Source: Deltaproteobacteria bacterium (GTDB lineage: Bacteria > UBA10199 > DSSB01). Taken from it: a stretch of DNA of 5,305 nt. The stretch is from NCBI GenBank assembly GCA_021414045.1, contig JAIOPF010000319.1, forward strand, positions 1 through 5,305, read 5' to 3'. The stretch's first letter is position 1; each line of letters opens with the position of its first letter. The notes under the pieces are model-generated. The model searched no databases. It was given only the letters and a program-made list of their open reading frames with translations, and was not told the DNA's origin. A program made the position numbers and the translations under genes. Shown in pieces: positions 1 to 4,591 of the stretch.

Positions 1-143
1 GCTGGTTAGGCCGCTTTGTCCCGCGCGCCGGCAAGGGCGCGGGCGGGGTTATAGGCTTCGCCGCTGACCATCATCTTCCAGGCGATGCGGGCGATCTTGT
101 TGGCAAGCGCCACGGCGGCGAGCTTGGGCGGCTTGCGCTTCGC
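1..143 (-). mobile_element. 3' end of an IS110-family insertion sequence (fragment)
   Basis: The minus strand from about 143 down to 6 encodes some 45 residues resembling the C-terminal tail of IS110/IS116/IS902 transposases: KPPKLAAVALANK followed by IARIAWKMMVSGEAY and an Ala/Arg-rich end. The family's catalytic DEDD and serine-containing domains are not in the window. Only 5 bp lie beyond the stop codon, so the element's terminus and any target site cannot be judged. The segment is visibly more GC-rich than the AT-rich leader beside it. The left junction is placed at about 143/144, where the L34 match stops, and is uncertain by a few codons. The family call rests on recognising the conserved tail and not on a search. 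Confidence 0.7.
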
Positions 144-176
144 CTTGATATTACTGGGCTGGAACGTACGTTTCAT
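6..176 (-). pseudogene. rpmH: Hybrid ORF: L34 N-terminus fused to IS110 transposase C-terminus
   Basis: This 56-codon ORF starts at the ATG whose complement is at 174-176 and stops at TAA (6-8). Its first residues, MKRTFQPSNIK, are the near-invariant start of ribosomal protein L34 of the large subunit. L34 then normally continues with a basic KRTHGFRARM-type stretch over about 44-50 residues. Here the basic stretch is absent, and residues 12-56 instead read like the end of an IS110-family transposase (LAAVALANKIARIAW core). The start is chosen from the L34 match and a GAGGA Shine-Dalgarno (184-188, minus) 7 nt upstream. The minus-strand rpmH next to dnaA fits the ancestral rnpA-rpmH / dnaA arrangement. 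The product cannot work as L34. Whether the fusion is real or a contig-end misjoin cannot be decided from sequence alone. Confidence 0.8.
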
Positions 177-183
177 CGGGGTT

Positions 184-188
184 TCCTC
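184..188 (-). promoter_or_regulatory. Shine-Dalgarno of rpmH
   Basis: The minus strand reads GAGGA, ending 7 nt before the ATG of MKRTFQPSNIK. This supports that start over the in-frame upstream ATG at 261-263, which would add 29 residues unlike anything in L34. Confidence 0.6.
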
Positions 189-198
189 GTCAAAATTT

Positions 199-219
199 TC
201 GAAGAATATTTTTCTTCGA
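199..219. repeat. 8-bp inverted repeat in the rpmH leader
   Basis: The arms TCGAAGAA (199-206) and TTCTTCGA (212-219) are perfectly complementary around a 5-nt loop (207-211). In an rpmH transcript the hairpin would lie in the 5' UTR, about 10 nt upstream of the Shine-Dalgarno. It may be an mRNA structure or a protein-binding palindrome; no known family was recognised. Confidence 0.5.
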
Positions 220-251
220 TTCGGGGGCTTGAAAACATTTTTGCATTCTTT

Positions 252-257
252 AGTCAA
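252..257 (-). promoter_or_regulatory. Possible -35 element for rpmH
   Basis: The minus strand reads TTGACT here, a 5/6 match to the sigma-70 -35 consensus, about 75 nt upstream of the rpmH start. No good -10 hexamer is found 15-18 nt downstream; the best are T-rich 3/6 matches. This is only a weak promoter candidate. Confidence 0.25.
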
Positions 258-773
258 CGGCAAAAAAAATTCACTTCAAGACCGATGGTTTATCTTTTTT
301 GAGAAAAAAGCTCTTGCCAAAACAACCTCCAAAATCTAAAACCCGCCTTCGCTCTGCGAGATTTTTTCCGCTTCTCAACGCCTTTTAAAACTTGAGGAGA
401 AAAAAGGTTTGGCATAGCGTGTTTCGGGTCTTTGGAAATTTTTTCTCGGGAAAACGATCGTCGCGAACTCAGGTAAAAAATCTTTTATCATTTTGGATCC
501 CAATCACTAGGTAAGAATCAAAGTAGGATTTGGGAAGGTATTCGTTTTTGAGGACAAAATCATAAAAGCTTTTTAACCCGCCAGACATGTCGCTAATTGG
601 ACCCTCGGCGCAGAACCTACGGCCACCGAATCCCCGAATAAAAATTTCCGGCCCTCCGCAAGGGCTATTTAAGAAAATCGTCCGCTTTGTGGGGCGCATT
701 GACGCGTTGTGTAAATTTAGGGGATTTTTCAAGAAACTATAGCGTAACTTCCTCGAATCATTGGAATATCTGG

Positions 774-782
774 TTTTCCACA
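774..782 (+). promoter_or_regulatory. DnaA box R-up1 (TTTTCCACA)
   Basis: One mismatch to TTATCCACA. It is the first of three boxes packed into 32 bp just before the dnaA start, where DnaA commonly binds for autoregulation and origin function. Confidence 0.65.
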
Positions 783-784
783 GA

Positions 785-793
785 CGTGGATAA
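785..793 (-). promoter_or_regulatory. DnaA box R-up2 (TTATCCACG on minus strand)
   Basis: The plus strand reads CGTGGATAA, one mismatch to the consensus at the last base. It is oriented opposite to the neighbouring box at 774-782, with a 2-bp gap. Confidence 0.75.
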
Positions 794-796
794 CCT

Positions 797-805
797 TGTG
801 GATTA
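797..805 (-). promoter_or_regulatory. DnaA box R-up3 (TAATCCACA on minus strand)
   Basis: The plus strand reads TGTGGATTA, one mismatch to the consensus. It has the same orientation as the 785-793 box (12 bp start to start) and ends 12 bp before the dnaA ATG, so binding here would be expected to affect dnaA expression. Confidence 0.75.
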
Positions 806-817
806 CTGTCGCCGCCC

Positions 818-1967
818 ATGAACGATATCATCCAGAAAGTTATTGCCTCCCTCCAGACCAAGATCAGCGGCCTCAATTATAATAATTGGATCAAGCCGGC
901 GACCTTTCGTCTCGAAGACGATCATCAATTGATCATCGAGGTCCCCAACAAGTTTATCCGCGATTGGATCACCGAAAATTACCTCAACCTCATCAAGTAC
1001 GAACTCTTCAAAGTCACCGGGCAAGAACACGAGTTGCTCTTTCGAATCGTCGAGGACACTTCGGTTGAAGCCGCTGCAAGCCCGGAACCAGTTGAAATCG
1101 CGCCTGAGACCGCGGCCGCTTCGGGGCAGTCGAACAAGAAGGGACAAGAAGGTTCATGCCGAGCAATTCACGAACGAGCTGATCAACAGCATTCGTTATG
1201 AGAAAATGTTCGAATTCCGCAAAAAATACCGCGAATCCTGCGATGTCCTGCTCATCGACGACATCCAGTTCATCGCCGGAAAGGAACGGACTCAGGAAGA
1301 GTTCTTCCATACCTTCAATTATCTGTACGAATCGCGGCGCCAAGTCGTCGTGACCTCCGATCGTTTTCCAAAGGACATTCCTCAACTCGAGGAAAGACTG
1401 CGTTCCCGCTTCGAATGGGGTCTCATCGCCGATATCCAGGCACCGGACACCGAAACCCGGGTCGCGATTTTGCGTAAAAAATCCGAAGAAGATAAAGTTG
1501 CCCTGCCCGACGAAGTGGCGATGTTTTTGGCGACGCATATCCGCAATAACGTCCGGGAATTAGAAGGCTCGTTGATCCGACTCAGCGCTTTTTCCTCCTT
1601 GTCCGGCAACGACATCAGCCTCGAAATGGCGCGAGAGGTCCTAAAAAACATCATTCCCGACCGTTCGCGGGCCCTCACCATCGAAGCTATCCAAAAACTC
1701 GTGGCCGACCACTACAACGTCAAGATCAGCGACCTGAAATCGCCGCGTCGTCTCCGTGTCCTGACCGTGCCCCGGCAAATCGCGATGTATCTTTGCCGCA
1801 AACACGTGAAGTCCAGTTTTCCCGAGCTAGGCCTGAAGTTCGGCGGAAAGGACCATTCCACGGTCGTCCACGCGGTCCAGAAGATCGAAAAGCTTCTGCT
1901 GCAAGATCTGACGCTTCGCAACGAAATCAGTTCTCTCGAAAAAATTCTCCAAACCGAAATAGCTTAA
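818..1967 (+). pseudogene. dnaA: Chromosomal replication initiator DnaA, disrupted (Walker A region missing, frameshift)
   Basis: DnaA is the AAA+ ATPase that binds DnaA boxes and melts oriC. From ATG 818, frame one encodes domain I (residues 1-78, with the NNWIKP and IRDWI motifs) and an Ala/Pro/Glu-rich linker to about residue 108. It then shifts to nonsense, stopping at 1201. A second frame from about 1144 carries the rest: AEQFTNEL, Walker B LLIDDIQF, sensor I VVVTSDR, the LRSRFEWGL arginine-finger box, sensor [13 protein letters not shown], and domain IV with the [11 protein letters not shown] box-recognition signature, to TAA 1965-1967. Missing between the two is the segment that normally runs from the NPxYTFxxFVVG motif through GGVGLGKTHL (Walker A), about 65-70 residues. 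Removing one copy of a 10-bp duplication (1134-1152) rejoins the frames, giving about 379 residues against a usual 440-460. As written it could not bind ATP normally. No Shine-Dalgarno precedes the ATG. The family is certain; whether the lesions are real or assembly errors is not. Confidence 0.93.
1134..1152 (+). repeat. 10-bp tandem duplication at the dnaA frameshift
   Basis: The 9-mer ACAAGAAGG occurs at 1134-1142 and again at 1144-1152, a period of 10 bp. Because 10 is not a multiple of three, the duplication shifts the frame. Deleting one unit gives continuous codons [10 protein letters not shown] linking the linker to the AAA+ remainder. It also marks the point where the Walker A segment is missing. 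Confidence 0.8.
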
Positions 1968-2058
1968 TTCCGAGGCGCGACGGCCGGCAATTTCACGCGC
2001 AAGAAGGCGCGGCTCCCCCTTGCTTTCAACACGGAGCTGTGCTTTGGAGATTCACAGG

Positions 2059-2067
2059 TTATCCCCC
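2059..2067 (+). promoter_or_regulatory. Weak DnaA-box-like site (TTATCCCCC)
   Basis: Two mismatches to TTATCCACA, both in the last three bases. It forms an inverted pair with the site at 2078-2086: TTATCCCC (2059-2066) faces GGGGATAA (2079-2086) across 12 bp. Confidence 0.4.
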
Positions 2068-2077
2068 TTTTGTCCCC

Positions 2078-2086
2078 TGGGGATAA
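2078..2086 (-). promoter_or_regulatory. DnaA box-like site (TTATCCCCA on minus strand)
   Basis: The plus strand reads TGGGGATAA, one mismatch to the consensus. It is embedded in the palindrome TCCCCTGGGGA (2073-2083). Confidence 0.5.
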
Positions 2087-2112
2087 TAACCAAGAATTCA
2101 CTGGGGACAGAA

Positions 2113-2121
2113 TGTGGATGA
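2113..2121 (-). promoter_or_regulatory. DnaA box (TCATCCACA on minus strand)
   Basis: The plus strand reads TGTGGATGA, one mismatch to the consensus. It lies inside the loop of an inverted repeat formed by CTGGGGA (2101-2107) and TCCCCAG (2130-2136). Confidence 0.6.
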
Positions 2122-2159
2122 AAATTGTTTCCCCAGAAAGTGGCGTCTGCGAACGGGTA

Positions 2160-2177
2160 GTCCTCAAGTTGTCCTCA
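2160..2177 (+). repeat. GTCCTCA direct repeat, 11-bp period
   Basis: GTCCTCA occurs at 2160-2166 and 2171-2177, about one helical turn apart. The second copy (TTGTCCTCA, 2169-2177) resembles the TTGTCCCC element further upstream. Confidence 0.5.
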
Positions 2178-2212
2178 GGACTTTCCAGCGGTAAAGCGAG
2201 GAGTTGAAGTCC

Positions 2213-2221
2213 TTATCCACC
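2213..2221 (+). promoter_or_regulatory. DnaA box (TTATCCACC)
   Basis: One mismatch, at the last base. It is the box nearest the AT-rich candidate unwinding element, which begins 12 bp downstream. Confidence 0.7.
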
Positions 2222-2233
2222 TCTTCACAGGCC

Positions 2234-2277
2234 CTCTTATTACGACTGTTTTATATCTATATCATTCCCAATAAGAG
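2234..2277. other. Candidate DNA unwinding element flanked by inverted repeat
   Basis: The arms CTCTTATT (2234-2241) and AATAAGAG (2270-2277) are perfect 8-bp complements enclosing an AT-rich core. The core contains a tandem TATATC TATATC (2252-2263). Position next to the TTATCCACC box fits the region melted by DnaA. The TATATC hexamers could instead be -10 elements of a dnaN promoter, but no good -35 is visible. Confidence 0.45.
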
Positions 2278-2312
2278 ATAGGCTGTGGGAATCGAGAAAA
2301 GGATGGGCCTCC

Positions 2313-3416
2313 ATGGAAATTAAAGTCTCCCGCGAAGAACTAAAGCAAGGTCTCTACTGGACTCAAAACGTCGTCGAAAAAAAGACGACCAAGCCGATTC
2401 TCTCCAATGCACTCCTCGAGTGTACGGGAGACAAACTCAAAATTAGCGCAACGGATCTTGAAGTGGGCATCTCGGTCGAAGTTCCAGCTCAAGTGAAACA
2501 AGCCGGACAAGTCGCGGTCCCAGCGAAAAGTCTGTACGACATCGCTCGTGAGATTACCGCGGAGCATATTACCATCAAACGCCGAGACGACCACTGGCTG
2601 GAGATCAACGCTGGCTCCTCAAAATTCAAAGTGGTCGGATTATCGCCCCAAGAATTTCCTTCGATGCCCGAGATGTCCAAAAAGAATGTCGTTTCCTTGG
2701 ATGCGCCGGCAATCAAGGCCATGATCGAGAAAACGTTGTTTTCGGTTTCCACCGACGAGACGAAATATAATCTCAATGGCGTGTTTTTGGAGGCAGTCGG
2801 AGAAAAGGGTTTGCGGATGGTCGCCACCGACGGTCATCGGCTCAGTTGGTCGGAGCGACCGATGACCCAAAGTTTCCAACTCGCCAAGGGAGTCCTTCTA
2901 CCTCGCAAAGGGGTCTTGGAGCTCCAAAAGTTGATTCAAGAAGAAGACGGAGTTTTGCCCATCGCCATCGAGGGCCGCAATGTGATGGTTCAACGGGGAC
3001 CCGTCACCCTGTTTATCCGTCTGATTGAGGGTGATTTCCCCGATTACCGGCAGGTCATCCCGAGTAAAAACGACCAGAATGCCATTTTGCCCAAGGCCGC
3101 TCTAGTCGGCGCCCTGCGCCGCGTTTCCTTGCTCAGCCAAGACCACAACCGAGGAGTCAAGCTCACGTTCAACAGCGGCCAGCTCGAGCTCATGTGTTCC
3201 AATCCGGATTTGGGCGAGGCTCGGGAAGAAGTGGAATGTCAATATAAAGGCAAGCACCTTGAGGTCGGCTTCAATTATCGCTACTTCCTCGATGTTCTCT
3301 CCGTGCTGGAAGATGAGACCGTGCGCTTGGAAATTAAGGACGAAATAAGTCCTTGCCTGATTCGATCCGATGTCGACAAAGGATTCTTAAGTCTCATCAT
3401 GCCGATGCGGCTCTGA
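2313..3416 (+). CDS. dnaN: DNA polymerase III beta subunit (sliding clamp)
   Basis: The product forms the ring-shaped homodimer that tethers DNA polymerase III and many repair proteins to DNA. At 367 residues it has the normal family length (about 365-380). The start matches the family pattern, MEIKVSREEL followed by KPILSNALLE, and the protein ends in the typical LIMPMRL clamp C-terminus. Three successive clamp domains are expected at roughly 1-120, 125-245 and 246-367. Conserved stretches include ATDLEVGI near residue 47, VATDGHRLS near 170, and EGDFPDYRQVIPS near 240. The ATG at 2313 is preceded by AAAGGA (2298-2303) at 9-nt spacing; the nearby ATG at 2303 is out of frame. It sits directly downstream of the presumed origin and 3 bp upstream of recF, so the two are probably co-transcribed. 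No defect is seen, unlike in the neighbours. Confidence 0.97.
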   Translation: MEIKVSREELKQGLYWTQNVVEKKTTKPILSNALLECTGDKLKISATDLEVGISVEVPAQVKQAGQVAVPAKSLYDIAREITAEHITIKRRDDHWLEINAGSSKFKVVGLSPQEFPSMPEMSKKNVVSLDAPAIKAMIEKTLFSVSTDETKYNLNGVFLEAVGEKGLRMVATDGHRLSWSERPMTQSFQLAKGVLLPRKGVLELQKLIQEEDGVLPIAIEGRNVMVQRGPVTLFIRLIEGDFPDYRQVIPSKNDQNAILPKAALVGALRRVSLLSQDHNRGVKLTFNSGQLELMCSNPDLGEAREEVECQYKGKHLEVGFNYRYFLDVLSVLEDETVRLEIKDEISPCLIRSDVDKGFLSLIMPMRL

Positions 3417-3419
3417 TCC

Positions 3420-4436
3420 GTGTCCATCGAAGAGCTCCATTTTCGCGATTTTCGCAATATCCAGGAGCAGGTCTGGAATCTGGTCCCCTCGCTCAATGTC
3501 CTCGAAGGCGAAAACGCCCAAGGTAAGACCAATTTTTTAGAAGCCGTTTATTTTTTGGCCAATGGCCGCTCATTTCGTGGCACCGAGTATGCGGGACTCA
3601 TCCGATTTGGAGCTTCTGAAACTCAACTACACGGACGTTGGTCTCATGAAGGGCTCGAGAGCCGCCTCGATATGAAGATCCTGCCCGAAGGCCGGGAAGC
3701 CAAATTTCAAGGAAAAGCCATCGTCCGGTTGGCCCCCGTCCAAGCTGGATTGAGAGTCCTGGTTTTTACCCCCGATTCCTCCACGCTGTTCCGCAGCCCT
3801 CCCCAAGCCCGCCGGAAATATTTCGATCACGCTATTTCCGTGCAACGCCCCGCCTACGCGACGGCTTTATCGCGATACCAAAGAGTTTTGCGACAGCGTA
3901 ACCAGCTCCTCGAACACGGGGGGGATCCAACGCTGGAAGCCGCCTTCGACCTACAATGGGCGGAATGCGCCTTGGCGGTGATGAAGGAGAGGGAATCCTA
4001 TCTCGAAGAAATCCGCGGTCCCTGGCGCCGCCGATTTCGAGATCTTCTGGGAAGCGAAGAAGCCCTCGATTTTCAATGGAGAGGGGAACTCACCGCGGTC
4101 CCTAACCTAGAAACCGAAGCCCTCTTGAAGGCCTTGGATGGGGTGCGTAGGGAAGAGAAACGTCGGGGACGAAGCCTGCTTGGGCCGCAACGCGATGACC
4201 TACAGGTGACTTTCGCGGGACATCCCGTCAAGGAGGTTGCCTCTCAGGGGCAACAGCGCATGTTGGTCATCGCCCTCAAGTTAGCAGAGGCGGACCTCTT
4301 CCAAGCTCAAAGCGGCAAATCCCCCGTCTTTTTGCTCGACGATTTGGGCAGCGAACTCGATGCCCGCCATCAAGGCCTGCTTTTGCGGATCCTCGGCGCG
4401 CTCAAGGCCCAGACGCTGCTTACCACGGCGCAGTAG
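3420..4436 (+). CDS. recF: DNA replication and repair protein RecF, ending early at an in-frame TAG
   Basis: RecF is an SMC/ABC-like ATPase that works with RecO and RecR to load RecA at single-strand gaps of stalled forks. The visible parts are an N-terminal strand and arm (LHFRDFRNI), Walker A GENAQGKT (residues 30-37), the GPQRDDL motif (255-261), the ABC signature SQGQQR (275-280) and Walker B VFLLDDLGSELD (303-314). The start is GTG at 3420, 3 bp after the dnaN stop and without a clear Shine-Dalgarno, which suggests translational coupling to dnaN. The ORF stops after 338 residues at LLTTAQ, where family members continue for about 20 more. Those residues are present in frame after the stop (see 4437-4499), giving about 359 in all, a normal length. 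All ATPase motifs precede the stop, so a truncated product might fold, but the end strand and helix of the head would be lost. Confidence 0.93.
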   Translation: MSIEELHFRDFRNIQEQVWNLVPSLNVLEGENAQGKTNFLEAVYFLANGRSFRGTEYAGLIRFGASETQLHGRWSHEGLESRLDMKILPEGREAKFQGKAIVRLAPVQAGLRVLVFTPDSSTLFRSPPQARRKYFDHAISVQRPAYATALSRYQRVLRQRNQLLEHGGDPTLEAAFDLQWAECALAVMKERESYLEEIRGPWRRRFRDLLGSEEALDFQWRGELTAVPNLETEALLKALDGVRREEKRRGRSLLGPQRDDLQVTFAGHPVKEVASQGQQRMLVIALKLAEADLFQAQSGKSPVFLLDDLGSELDARHQGLLLRILGALKAQTLLTTAQ

Positions 4437-4499
4437 GGAGCTTTTGCCTCCCTTTCCGCCAAAACCTTTCGCGTGAAAGCGGGTCGTTTGTTCGAGTAA
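4437..4499 (+). pseudogene. recF: Detached RecF C-terminus beyond the amber stop
   Basis: Reading on in the recF frame past TAG (4434-4436) gives 20 sense codons and a TAA at 4497-4499. The residues begin GAFASLSAK and end TFRVKAGRLFE. This matches how RecF proteins end, with a threonine-rich strand, a short variable stretch, then a (V/T)FRVxxG(R/Q) strand. The sequence therefore appears to be coding that was recently cut off by one substitution, and not an ordinary intergenic spacer. Confidence 0.75.
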
Positions 4500-4591
4500 A
4501 ACACTTATTCCGCCTAGCTTTACAATTCGAAATCGCTATGCTAATCGCGTGATCTTGGAGATCCGTTCCATTCCGTGTCAGGAGGAATTTC
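4500..4591 (+). promoter_or_regulatory. recF-gyrB spacer with a weak promoter candidate
   Basis: TTTACA (4519-4524) matches the -35 consensus at 5/6. GCTAAT (4540-4545) matches the -10 at 4/6 but with a short 15-bp spacer. A small palindrome, GATCT-TGG-AGATC (4551-4563), lies in what would be the gyrB leader. No rho-independent terminator follows recF, so read-through from dnaN-recF into gyrB is also possible. Confidence 0.3.
4580..4586 (+). promoter_or_regulatory. Strong Shine-Dalgarno of gyrB
   Basis: AGGAGGA ends 5 nt before the TTG at 4592. It is the strongest ribosome-binding site in the window and decides the gyrB start, since the next in-frame ATG (4691) would delete the conserved [12 protein letters not shown] segment. 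Confidence 0.85.

Larger units (their letters stand above)
177..773. other. AT-rich non-coding region between rpmH and dnaA
   Basis: About 600 bp with no convincing gene. ORFs in it have no recognisable family and no good ribosome-binding site. Bases 190-480 are notably rich in A- and T-runs of 4-8 bases (for example 209-213, 238-242, 262-269, 295-300, 304-309, 362-367, 442-447, 475-480), a composition that favours DNA bending or easy melting. It includes a perfect hairpin, CTTTTTT (294-300) and AAAAAAG (304-310), and an imperfect one, CTTCTCAA (371-378) with TTGAGGAG (392-399). A short GC hairpin, GCCCT/AGGGC, lies at 651-665. The dnaA promoter presumably lies at the right end; a TATAGC at 738-743 is a possible -10 but lacks a good -35. 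The region may be the upstream part of a bipartite origin. Confidence 0.5.
2059..2136. repeat. Cluster of TTATCCCC / TTGTCCCC-type repeats
   Basis: Related short elements crowd this stretch: TTATCCCC (2059), TTGTCCCC (2070, 11 bp after the first), TTATCCCC inverted (2079-2086), TGTCCCC inverted (2103-2109) and TTTCCCC (2128-2134). They also form nested inverted repeats, TGTCCCC (2071-2077) with GGGGACA (2103-2109) and CTGGGGA (2101-2107) with TCCCCAG (2130-2136). They may be low-affinity DnaA sites or sites for another origin-binding protein. Confidence 0.55.
1968..2312. other. oriC: Putative oriC in the dnaA-dnaN spacer
   Basis: This 345-bp gene-free spacer combines four DnaA-box-like 9-mers (2059, 2078, 2113, 2213), a cluster of related CCCC-containing repeats (2059-2136), and an AT-rich stretch (2234-2277) suited to unwinding. 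Chromosomal origins lie in this spacer in many bacteria, and boxes on both sides of dnaA suggest a bipartite origin of the type known in Bacillus and Helicobacter. The left edge (1968-2040) is GC-rich and contains a weak CGCGC/GCGCG hairpin (1996-2011). A GC-skew switch would be the decisive test. Confidence 0.7.

Noticed and set aside
85..339. 84-codon plus-strand ORF over the rpmH/IS110 hybrid
   Set aside because: It is the antisense shadow of the L34/transposase ORF, running on into low-complexity A/T tracts, with no family match.
348..367. Terminator-like TTCGC/GCGAG hairpin followed by six T
   Set aside because: The stem is only five pairs with one G-T, and no plus-strand gene lies upstream to terminate.
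469..876. 135-codon minus-strand ORF running from the gene-free region into dnaA
   Set aside because: It overlaps the DnaA boxes and the dnaA start, has no recognisable domain and has no good ribosome-binding site.
1996..2011. CGCGC/GCGCG hairpin after the dnaA stop as a terminator
   Set aside because: The stem is five pairs and is followed by a C-rich stretch without a T-run.
2284..2292. TGTGGGAAT as a further DnaA box
   Set aside because: It has three mismatches to the consensus, too weak to support.
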